NCBI RefSeq assembly: GCF_001039355.2
Contig: NW_019774380.1
Span: 57,176-121,175, forward strand
DNA: 64,000 nucleotides
Source: Lingula anatina
Taxonomy: Eukaryota; Brachiopoda; Lingulata; Lingulida; Lingulidae
Direction: 5' to 3'
The notes beneath the pieces were generated by a model. It had not been told where the DNA came from. It saw only the letters and a program-made list of their open reading frames with translations, and ran no database searches. Positions 25,316 to 35,632 of this stretch are shown here, in pieces. The stretch's first letter is position 1; every line of letters starts with the position of its first letter. The translations under genes were made by a program, and so were the position numbers.

Positions 25316-25793
25316 CAGGGGTGGATCCATGATTATTTGAAATGGGTCGGCGGATGCGAAGCAGGCCCTCAACACCCCCCCCCCCCCTTTCGTGTAGGGT
25401 TCCGGGCCCGGTGAAGGGAAAATTTTTGGTGTTTTAGGGTGCTTTCCCAGAGATTTAGATCGATCTAACTCCCTGGGGGTTCACGCTAAATTGCAGTCAG
25501 CCGAGCGGGCACCATAGCTAATTACCCCCTTACAGCTTTTTGTAGGCGGGACAGACGCTTAAGCCGGCCAAGCTGACAGTAATCTAGTGAGACTCCCCAC
25601 AGGGATAGATCGATCTAAAAGTCTATGGAAATGGGGTGTAAGAGGGCGAAAGGTGCCATTTGGTACGGTTTAAAACTATTATTCAGCTAGTCCAAATTCT
25701 TAATTTAAGAGGGGACCATTAGAGTGATTTTTGTCAGAAATCGAAGAGGGTGAGGTCAGGACCCACCTGACACCCCCTAAATCCACCACTGTT
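25316..25793. mobile_element. MITE family 2 interrupted by a family 1 MITE
   Basis: The outer element starts CAGGGGTGGATCCATGATTA and ends CCTAAATCCACCACTG. It is split after GTGTTTTA by a complete family 1 element (25,437-25,638) and resumes at AGAGGGCGAAAGGTGCC. The copy at window position 1 shows the uninterrupted junction TTTTAGAGGGCGAA. A truncated allelic version precedes the N at 22,879-23,103. Confidence 0.8.
25437..25638. mobile_element. MITE family 1, nested insertion with TA duplication
   Basis: TA on both sides (25,435-25,436 and 25,639-25,640). The arms contain TTTAGATCGATCTAAC and, inverted, TTTAGATCGATCTATCCC. The interior has the family block around AATTACCCCCTTACAGC in inverse orientation to the 51.4 kb copy. 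Confidence 0.85.
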
Positions 25794-26690
25794 GTTGGCA
25801 GTGCGTCACCTCATACGAGACTAGAAAACGTTCCGGAATCTGTGTGAAACTTTTCAAACTATGCGCCGGGAGACTATGCGCCGGGAATTTCTTTTTTCTT
25901 AAAAGAAATGTTTATCACATTGAAGAAATAAAAACATATTATAGTTTTAAGAAAAATTGCAAATAATTTGACAAAAGCAGAAATAAGAAGAAAGTCGTGA
26001 TTAGTAGCTTTTAATGGCGGGGCGACCATCAGCAGGTTAGTTAGTCGGCTCTTCTTTCACGTAGGGTCCGCCATATTTGATCCGTGGATCTGTAGATACT
26101 CGGACATTCTGTTCTGAATGAGGCCTTACATTGGGTTTCAAATACAAGGTCCTGGGACTTTGATACACTTTTTGGGCATATATCAGGTCCTTCGGACCCA
26201 ACATTTGATGTTTCGTGGCAAATTCACATCATATTTTATTCGTCCATATATGCCAATAATCTTACTCCTAAATCTAAGTCTGATTACAATTCGGCTTTCT
26301 TTTTAAATGATGAAAAATATACTTGTAATTTTCGAGACCTACGTATTAATATGTACCTCGTTTGATCGCAAAAGATTGGGGTCTGCTGTTTTTAAGTTCC
26401 TGAGACGACCTAGATAGAGGTCTATCGTTAGGCAATTTCACAAAATAGCAAGTAATTTACGCACACATTTTCTGCAGTATTTGCATATTACTTTTTATTT
26501 TCTCCTAATGTTATTCCACATTGTAAAGTACTATAGTTTAAAACAAATGGAATAGCTCGGGCAAGTCAAAATTATATAATAATAACACAAATTGTGCATA
26601 AGCGACGTGTTTTTTTTTTGTGCAATTACGTAATTGTAATGAATGACCAAGCAACACTGTACTAGTACATCAACGGCTTCAGTACACTCC
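25794..26690. other. Intergenic, SCP-B 3' flank, with a dispersed repeat
   Basis: 26,035-26,131 is an inverted match to 55,566-55,660, sharing GATCCACGGATC and ATATGGCGGA. A minus-strand AATAAA at 26,494-26,499 is about 190 bp past the SCP-B stop. No exon is seen. Confidence 0.55.
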
Positions 26691-29321
26691 CTATTCCAAA
26701 AGAGGACCGTAGAATGTATTATGGGGGCTGCTGGGATCCTCCCCAAGGAAGAAATCTATAAAGGCGCGACTGAACTCCTCCAAACTTATCTTTCCGTCCT
26801 TGTTGGTGTCTATGGCGTCGAAAGCGGCTGGAGACAGATCTAGTGGGATCCGGTACGCAAAAAAGAATCCGGCGTGCTCTCTCTGAGATATAATCCCGTC
26901 GCTGTTCATGTCGACGGCATTGAATAAAGCTCTGGTTAGGACTGGGTATTGCTCCCTCCACGGTGTGTTCACAGCGCACAGAATATTTTGAACGAAATCT
27001 TCCTTAGTCACGCGGTCGGTGTCTGGGTTACCCTGTCCGCGCAACACGGCGTTTCTCCAAGCACTCAGTCGAGCCTCAAGTACTTCCTTCGCCTTTGGAT
27101 CTACAATAAGACAAGGGAGATTTGATTATTTTTGCGTGCGTGCTCATGTTCTCGTGCTTTCACGCTTTATATCATTGTTTAGTATTTATATCCCCACATT
27201 AAACACTTTTGTGCATGCTCTAGTATATCGTTTCTTTTCACAGTAAAATTAACAAACAGTATACCAGGTTTTGGCCGTGTTGTGAATTGGTCTACTCTTC
27301 TTTTTAGGAAACCTGACTTAATATCCTTTAATAAGGTGACATGCTTTATTTCGATGTTGTAAGCAAATTTAGCCTGACGAATTGCACTTTGTTCAAAAAG
27401 TTAATATTGTTTATTTGAAATGCTTATTTTTCGACTGTAGCCAAGTAAAGTGATTTTTATCTAAAATTGATCAATTTCTTTCATCAAAGATCCTCAGCCT
27501 GCTCTTTAAATCCCATCATAATAAAAATTTCTAATATGACAAAAATTTCTTATACTTTTTTAGAAGATACATACCACCTTCTTTCAGATTGTTGTATTCA
27601 GCGTCTCGCTGCGCCATTTGAATGAAGTCCTCCTTCGACAGGTATTTATTCCCATCTGCGTCGCATCTCTCAAATAATGTCCTCATTTTTTTCAGCCATA
27701 TCTCAGATCCCTTTACCTCGGGGTAGGAGTGAACAAGCTTTGAAAATAAAATACTGGCACGATTATGGCATATCTAAATGTTGATTATTGACAAACATAT
27801 AACGCGCCATGATAAAGATATCGAATTATACCCACATCCAATTTGCAAGGTGCATTTCAGTCATGGTAAATTATATATGATGTAAGGATGTTTTTATAAA
27901 TTATTTGAACTGTAACTTGAGGGACTCTGCGTCATGGCTAATGTTACATAACTTATGTTTCCCAGGTTCCCGCCTCTATACAGAATACTATCATAAATTT
28001 TTACAACGTTTTACTTGTAGGAGGTAAACTAAAGAAGAAAACTAGCGATGACTGAATTTTGAGTAAAACGTTTCCACAGCTGGACGCTTTGCATTTGTGA
28101 CAGTAACGCATGTTCCTTTTTGGGGTTAGGCGATGAATTATTATTTTTATTATTATTCATTGTTTCAGGACAGTGAAACTTTGATACAAACTCTTTCATG
28201 TGGGACCTTAAAATAACCAAACACAGTTTATTATCTATGCACTAAATATTTTAAAGATCATGCCTGTGACCTCATTTTCTCCTTTATATTGTTTGGGTGG
28301 TTAGCGTCATCTCAAGATGAGACAAGCGGTTCACAGATATGAACGTATAGCGAAAACAGTTAGTCATGTTGAACTCATTCCTGGTCTTTACACAACAAAC
28401 AAGGTTATAATTACCTCTGTTATGTTGTTACGCATATTGTATGGTTTAATGTATGATATCATTTATCTTTTTTTGGTGTCAAAACTGCTTGCCATTCGGG
28501 TACTTGCCCCCCTCCCTCCACAGGCTCAATGGCAATCACCTCACGGAGTGCCCTCTACCAGGGCCGCAGTTATTATTGTGGACATTTTTTGCTGACGCGA
28601 GAGACTGAGAGCCAAAAATGACTGTCTATTTATCTAGAGACAAATCTGTGAATATCTGTGGAAAATCAATCTGTCGCCCTGGTAGAGGGTACTCACAGAG
28701 CGGGTGTTATATGTGTATGAACTTAATTCGTATCTTTGAAGAATATTATTCAAATTTCTTTGTATGCTGGGATATAGCGAACAAAAATACATCTGCATTA
28801 AAAGTACGGCAGAAGGCTCTTAACATGCTCATTAAAATTGATATATTCAGTGAGTTTTTTATGGGCAGATTTGGGACGAAAAACACGATATGCAGTTGAT
28901 ACGTACATACATGTGTATTATTGTGAGTGTGCGTCTTGTTTTCACATACGAAAAGAGACACAATGTCAGGACTCGCTACTCACCAAACGTTCTTGTGGGA
29001 CGCGAATAGTATATTTATAACAAAATGGCCCAAGTATATGTTCTATTATTTAGGGGATAACTTCGCAAGATGCCCGCGAACTCTGGTAAATTTGACGCAC
29101 ATTTCCTTACCAAAGAAACTCAAAATTAACGAAAAATATTGAAGCCTAAGCTAATGCAAATCTTTTACCCATGATGTTGTCATATTTCTTTTTTTTTTCA
29201 AAGTGAAATTGGTTCATTTTCCTAAGTAATGCTAGCCGCCAAGACACAATAGTCGGTCACCGTTGTATGCGCTAAAATGACTATTCCAACAACTGACCTT
29301 CAGAAGATCTGTCTGCTCCAT
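26691..29321 (-). CDS. Sarcoplasmic calcium-binding protein, copy B
   Basis: Exons 29,321-29,298, 27,737-27,575 and 27,100-26,691 join in phase to 198 residues. EF-hands 1, 3 and 4 are canonical and EF-hand 2 is degenerate, as in copy A. The gene is a mosaic. Exon 2 (KKMRTLFERC, QRDAEYNNLKEG) matches copy C, while exon 3 (DMNSDGIISQRE, HAGFFFAYRIP) is almost identical to copy A. Ends PLLE. Its promoter has CATAAAA in place of TATAAAA and lacks the E-box block, so expression may differ from A and C. It lies head-to-tail between A and C and has a MITE in intron 1. Confidence 0.93.
28537..28706. mobile_element. Inverted-repeat element (CCCTCTACCAGGGC ends)
   Basis: The left arm at 28,537-28,569 contains GTGCCCTCTACCAGGGC. 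The right arm at 28,671-28,706 is its imperfect inverse. About 100 bp of unrelated sequence separates them. It lies in intron 1 of SCP-B. No target duplication was identified. Confidence 0.6.
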
Positions 29322-29384
29322 GCTGATCTCTTCTCCCTCCTAGGTTCAAATCTGCTGTGTAACTTGCTGAGGTCGAAAGCGCGG

Positions 29385-29391
29385 TTTTATG
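29385..29391 (-). promoter_or_regulatory. SCP-B TATA-like element
   Basis: CATAAAA lies about 65-70 bp upstream of the SCP-B ATG (29,321), corresponding to TATAAAA in copies A and C. The E-box block is not recognisable; only CGTGAC remains nearby. Confidence 0.5.
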
Positions 29392-29399
29392 CGAATGAC

Positions 29400-32166
29400 G
29401 TTGATGAGGCCAACAGTTCGAGGTCGTGACACAGTTCCCTTTCTCACGAAAAACCGCAATGAAATAGATATTAACATCACAAACTACCGGTATATTTATT
29501 ATCACAGAACATTTTACGCATTCTTGAATAATCCATAAACGTGTGGTTTGGATCACTTATGTTATAAGTGATGAAGAAAACGACAATCTGGAGCTTTCAA
29601 ACCTTTATTCACCGACTGCCTTTTTCATACAATTCCACAAGTATTTATACTCTATTTCCTCTATTTTCCCTTGTTTTCTTTCCATTGTCTTTGCGTGATT
29701 ACAAGGAATTTTCTATTCTCATGTTGCAAACCACCATTCAACATTTCCTTATTAAGTTTCCAATTTCTATGAGACTTGTTTTCAATTGAAAATATTTAAA
29801 ATATTATTTGAAGAACTCATGCTTGGACAACATCCATCCTTGGTTTGCATGTGTTTTACACGTGTCAGAAACTTGCAGATCTATTGAGAAATTAGCCAAC
29901 CAATCGAACTATATGTGACTTTGACATGTTTCATCCTTTCCTACACCGAGAACAATTTCTACACTTGTTGACTCTTACAGAAATTGAACTTACACTCAAT
30001 AACTCCCTATCCTTTTACTCATTTGATTCCGTTTTAATTATTATCTGCAATTAGGGAAAGTGTAAGTCATTTGCTTTACAACATACAACCCTTCTTCAAA
30101 AGAATTCGTCCTCGAATTTTAAAACTTTACAACATACACTCTTTTTGCATTTTTTAAAGCAAAGCAAATACTAAATAACAAAATTTGTAAATTGCCAAAA
30201 CAAACATGCTATCTCAATGTAGTAAGAGATACCTTACATAAATCTATGCCCCATGCATTAATGCTCAATGTATTTACAAATAGGACAATGTGCCATTGTA
30301 CTTATAGTTAGGTCAGAACAAATTCAATTCCTAATTGTTTTAAGAATAATTCGTAGTAGTCGAGTATACGTCATTTCTCGATCATCATTCATCAATCAGT
30401 CATGATAAGGCTTAACAGGAATATTTAAATGTCACAGTAATTATACGGTAGCTACAACCAACTCGGGTACAATCCATGTACAATATAAAGCTGGAATAAT
30501 ACATTTACCAAAATCCTATGGTATTTGATGCAACATATTTACCATATAATCTTCTTATATCATCAAATAATAAGTACAACCAATTAACTTCATAAAGTCC
30601 AACTTCTAGTCCAGTTAATCAAACCTTCCACAAAATATGAACAAAATTGATTCATCTATCATATCAGATGAAAAATTAATCTGAAAATTCGGTTCTCTCT
30701 GTTATTTATAGTATAATTCATTTATATATGTTTACGTAAATTTTCAAAAAGCTTAAATGACAAGTTTACAGTTTTGTCATCAATGTAAATGTGATGCACA
30801 AATTCGTCAGATTTTGCAAAATCAAATGAAATTAAAAATAATGATAACATACATATTTACAATATTAAAAAGGTTGAAAAAAAGAAAATACAAACACTTT
30901 TCATAACATTGCAAAGTAAGTAAAAAACAGCATGCTAAAAATAATGATCATTGTTAACACAAAATATAATGATTATCAATAAGTCATATGTGACAGATAT
31001 TATTAAAGTTAGTCCAGGGTTTTTTCCCTAAAAGTTTGTTTTTTTGTTAAAATTTCTTAAGAGATTTTAACAGACGGAGCCCTCTCTGACAATGCATAGT
31101 CACGCGATATCGAGCGAGAGTTTCTGGTGACCTACTTAAAACCGCGGGAAAAGCAGACAGCAACAACACTATATAACAATAATACAAGATTCATAAGATA
31201 TATTCGTCTTATTGCTCAAAATGCATTATTATCTACAGTTTGTGCAGTTCTGGACTTCCCGTCATCCAACTCACTGTTCAAAAACTCGCAACTTACGTCT
31301 GAGGACTGCATGACGCGTCTGCTTTATTATGCCGCCATTTGTTGTTTGGTCTCGAATGAACGCGAGAATCCGCGTGACATCCCAACGTCATTGGTAACGG
31401 ATGCCTTGACGACCGGGAAGAAAAGCATCGAAAGCCCGATTGACAAGCACAGGTTTTAGTTTTATTGCAATAACAGTCGTTTTAGTGGTAAAATGCAATA
31501 TAATATATTTTCATGCGTTATTTGCAATGTATTTCTTGCGGAATTTTGAGTCTCAAAGGAAGAGATATTATTGCTTTAATATAAATCGCCCACAATTAAT
31601 AAATGGAGAAAAACATATACATTTTCAAATTTTAAAGGTTTATTTCTATGTTTAATATATCTGCTTGAAACCCGACCACCAACTCACAACCCTGAATCAT
31701 TGTCTTATATGCTGTATAAAACCTATACGTAAACTAACACATTTCATATGAAAAGCATTTCATATGAGAAAAAATGTTAATTATTTAATTTTAATATTTC
31801 TATGTGATTTTTAATTTTAAAATGACAATATTGGTCTGATTGACCAAAGTCGGAATGATACAAAGTCGGAATGATACAAACTTTTAATTATTATTTCAGA
31901 AGAACAGATGGAATATTTGGTAAATGTTCTCTTCAAATACCTCACTAGTAGTCTCAAGCATTAAACTCGATAAAAGAGCAAATAAACTTGCCGGTTATGT
32001 TGATTGCTATTAGTCATTTGAGATCTCGCTCTCACATGGAAGAAAGCCCCTATTATTAGATAGAAGACAGTGTAATTAATGATTGGTTCTTGATGCAAAA
32101 AATGACATACGCGGAATTTCATCTCTTTTGTTTAAATTGATATACCAAATTGAAGCATGATTTCAT
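29400..32166. other. Intergenic AT-rich block with a CpG-dense island
   Basis: 29.56-31.05 kb is very AT-rich with no supported exon. 31,080-31,445 is clearly richer in CpG than its surroundings. On the minus strand it contains ATG-CAG-TCC-TCA-GAC followed by GTAAGT, a possible first exon, but no partner exon was found. An overlapping plus-strand open frame of 110 codons has no recognisable feature. Confidence 0.35.
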
Positions 32167-34550
32167 TTAATCAAGAAGAGGCCCGTAGAATGTATTATGG
32201 GGGCTGTTCGGATCCTCCCCAAGGAAGAAGTCTATAAAAGCGCGGGTGAACTCCTCCAAACTTATTTCCCCGTCCTTGTTGGTGTCTATAGCATCGAAAG
32301 CACCTGGGGAAAGGTCTAGCGGGATCCGGTAGGCGTAGTAGAATCCGGCGTGTTCGCTCTTGGAGATTATTCCGTCATCATTGACATCAAGAGCGTTGAA
32401 GATGGCTTTCGTTATGGCTGGGTATTGCTCTCTCCACGGTGAATTCGCAGCGCACAGAACATTTTGAACGAAATCTTCCTTAGTCACGCGGTCGGTGTCT
32501 GGGTTACCCTGTCCGCGTAACACGGCGTTCTTCCAGGCACTCAGTCGAGCCTCCCGTACTTCCTTCGCTTTTGGATCTACAATAAGACAGGGAAGTTTTC
32601 AAAAAGCTTTTTTTGTGCATGATCAAATTAATCTGCCTTTTTTCCCCAAATTTTCATCTCTAAACAAGGTGGCACCGTTTAATTTTACGGTGATATCAAA
32701 TTTAACTTCATATATTGGATAATGAACATAAAGTAAATATGCATTTTATTTGACTGTAGCCAAATGAGAAAAAATGTCAAAAAAATGTCAATTTCCCTCC
32801 ACAAAATCCCTTTAATTGCTCTTCAAACTCTATCATAAGAAAAAAAAACTAGTTTGGCTTTCAGAAAAATCCAGCTTATTCTTATTTTAAGATAAATACC
32901 ATCCTCTTTCAGACTGTTGTATTCAGCGTCTCGCTGCGCCATTTGAATGAAGTCCTCCTTCGACAGGTATTTATTGCCATCTGCGTCGCATCTCTCAAAT
33001 AATGTCCTCATTTTTTTCAGCCATATCTCGGATCCCTTCACATCGGGATAGGATCGAACAAGCTAGCATAAAAAGTACAATCCATGAAATCTTTTAAAGT
33101 TTCGGTTGCCGTTTACTCTAATGTTTACACCCCTTCTCCACACACACACACACAATACACTACAATACACTGCACTGCACTGCACTATAATATAATATTT
33201 ACATAAAGCGATAACGTTGATAGTAGGGGCGGGCGTCAACTTCCAAACCGAAACTACGTTGAGTAGGTACAGAGTCCTGACATTTGTCTATTTTCGTATG
33301 TAAAAATCCAATTCATTTAAAATGTTATGTGCACGGATTAATTACATATTAGAACTTTCTTTGTCCCATTTCCAGCCGCAATATATCGTCTAGGTGATGT
33401 GCCGGGAAAACTCATTGAAATACATATGAAAGTCGAGGCCTACCCAACTACCAGACTCGGCACATAAGGATCCTGAATTAACCGGTATATTGGACCACAC
33501 TACCCGTTTTCAAGGTGTGTGTCAGAACGCATTTCGGAGTATCAGTCAGAACACCGCCAGGATGAGCCCGCGGTCGTACGTCCTACAAAATTTGTTCTGG
33601 GGTATGATACTCCGAAATGCGATCTAACACACACCTTGAAAACGGGTAGTGTGGTCCGATATACCGGTTAATTCAGGATCCTTATGTGCCGAGTCTGGTA
33701 GTTGGGTAAGCCTGAGTACATTTGAGACGAAAAAAGTCAATTTATGTCCCCTCCATCCCAATGTTTAACAATTTTTCATAGTTCCATTCACAACAAGAAA
33801 AAAGTAACAAAGAATATCGATTACTCGAGATTTGGCCAAACAAGGCCGCTTTTATTATATAACCCCACTATCCCAATCATTTTATCAATTTTAACAATGT
33901 AACAAATTGTTACCTGTATTAAAGCTAAAATATTTATATATTAAATATGCAATGAGACGCATCATCCTAAAAATTATGATGTAACGAGTCAGCAAAAATT
34001 ATTATTTACAAACATTTTTGCACAAATTTCGTTTGTGGGACTGCCACTCTGAGGGCATTTTTGTGTAAGAGACGGGGTTGTGTCCCTTATGGAGTCCGAG
34101 TCATGTCAGGTGAGGCATGGTCATATTATCTTACCTGTATTATCCATATTTTTCATTGTAGTTACGGTAGAAGAGAGACATAAAAAGGTGCAGTGGTTGG
34201 TAGAAAGGCTAATGTGGCCGTGGGAATAATGCTGATTTGGAAAATAGCAACTCCTTTTGTCTGTTCCAGTTAGATTGGCGAAGCAAATAGTCTGAGTGTA
34301 ATTCTTGTCTTTACATACAAAAAAAGACGAAATGTCAGGAGTTTTTGACTTACCTATATCTTATTGGGACGTACTTCTGGGGATCGGGTTGTTTATTTAC
34401 ATAATCTTATATACATAATGTAACCAAAAATTATCAATTAGGGGTAATAAAACCCATTAGGTTAGTAATACTAGCCAAAAAGTCGAAACAGATGGCTATT
34501 GCTGTCGACTTTTTTTAACAACTAACCTTTAAAAGATCTGTCTGCTCCAT
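32167..34550 (-). CDS. Sarcoplasmic calcium-binding protein, copy C
   Basis: Exons 34,550-34,527, 33,062-32,900 and 32,576-32,167 join in phase to 198 residues ending PLLD. EF-hand 1 is DADGNKYLSKED, EF-hand 3 DVNDDGIISKSE and EF-hand 4 DTNKDGEISLEE; EF-hand 2 is degenerate. Exon 3 is the most diverged of the three (AITKAIFNALD, HAGFYYAYRIP). The promoter has both TATAAAA and the E-box block. Intron 1 holds a long foldback element (33,436-33,713). Cytosolic Ca2+ buffering is expected from the family. Confidence 0.93.
33436..33713. mobile_element. Foldback element with about 109-bp arms
   Basis: 33,436-33,544 and 33,605-33,713 are near-perfect inverse copies (starting AGGCCTACCCAACTACCAG and ending CTGGTAGTTGGGTAAGCCT), with a 60-bp spacer. 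Non-coding, in SCP-C intron 1. No convincing target duplication. Confidence 0.85.
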
Positions 34551-34636
34551 GCTTATGATTACTCTCTATCCTAGATTCAAACGTGCTGTTCCCTTTTCTT
34601 TTTCGATGCCAGTAACCCTTCAATTTGAAAACGCCG

Positions 34637-34679
34637 TTTTATATGAACTCACGCCTAGCACGTGACTGAAGCTGCGTTT
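34637..34679 (-). promoter_or_regulatory. SCP-C core promoter: TATA box and E-box block
   Basis: TATAAAA (34,637-34,643) is about 87 bp upstream of the ATG. CACGTGACTGAAGCTGCG begins at 34,659, shared with SCP-A but closer to the TATA box (16 bp instead of 42 bp). Confidence 0.65.
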
Positions 34680-34699
34680 ACTTTTGGTCAGATGTTGGA

Positions 34700-35632
34700 A
34701 TTGACGTCAAAACTTCTTGCGAGACTTATAAGAGATATAAATAAAGGATGTATGCTGTAGCGCGTCACCCTCATTATTGCCCACATAAAAAAATACTGAA
34801 ACGATAAATAAATCATTTTCATTTTTCCTTTGTCATGTTTGTTTATTTTGAATATGATGGTTCGCTGGCTATTTGTGACATGCGGACTACCAGAGAAAAA
34901 TGAGTTGTAGTAGCAAATCCATAATAATCTGACGCTCCCTCCCTTTTTGCTTCATAATAAATTCGACTTTTAAAATACCTGCAGGGTGAAACCATGATAC
35001 CATCTTTCGACCACAATGAATTATATTTGCCAGACAACTTCGTCAGAACCGAAGTGATGCTATATCGGTGTATCGTCCGTGAACAGTTATATAAGTGGTA
35101 CACATATTGGTGATAACTTCATGTATTATTTTTTTACTCTCGAAATCGGCTCTCCTTGTGGCAATGTGGCGTTACAAAAGCATCTACCGGGACCAAGCAG
35201 GTTCGCATACCCACCATGAAAACTAAACCACATGCTTTCTTAGAATGTTGATACGAAGCTTAAACCAATCATACAATGAAGAAACATCATGCCTTTTTAC
35301 TGTATGCTTAGCAGTATGCCTTGTTCATATAACACTCAAAACTTCGGTTACTTATAATAACATTTATGTCACATTATAACATTTTTTTTTCAAATACAGG
35401 TTAACCTACACTGTAACTTAAAAACACATGCACTATTTATTGTTTTTCTTTTGGTTGTCTTTCGGGCGCTTTACGGAAGTCCTGTCCGTTGCTTTTGTGT
35501 ACTTTGTAAATTGTATAAATTTATTTCTTGCTCGTTTGTTTGTCTCCTAACCGAAAGTGGGAAGTCAACAAAGAAAGAAAGAAAACATAGTCATATTTTA
35601 GCACAAACACCCTGAGAACTGGTCGAACTGGT
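34700..35632. other. Intergenic, no gene seen
   Basis: No exon, RNA or clear repeat is visible between SCP-C and the 3' end of the Cys-rich gene. Confidence 0.5.

Larger units (their letters stand above)
20656..25519. repeat. Near-identical 2.4 kb copies flanking a single N (probable false duplication)
   Basis: 20,656-23,103 and 23,105-25,519 align end to end with scattered substitutions and small indels, and meet at one N (23,104). The right copy begins about 9 bp outside SCP-A exon 2 and carries promoter plus exon 1 but no exon 2. A contig end that overlaps its neighbour but was not merged would look exactly like this. No other gene is seen inside; the segment is SCP-A intron 1, exon 1, promoter and upstream sequence. 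Confidence 0.85.

Noticed and set aside
23581-25519. A fourth SCP gene
   Set aside because: Only promoter and exon 1 exist, next to an N and near-identical to SCP-A. It is best explained as the other allele.
31127-31459. Plus-strand open frame of 110 codons in the CpG-dense island
   Set aside because: No recognisable protein features. The CpG richness alone could keep the frame open.
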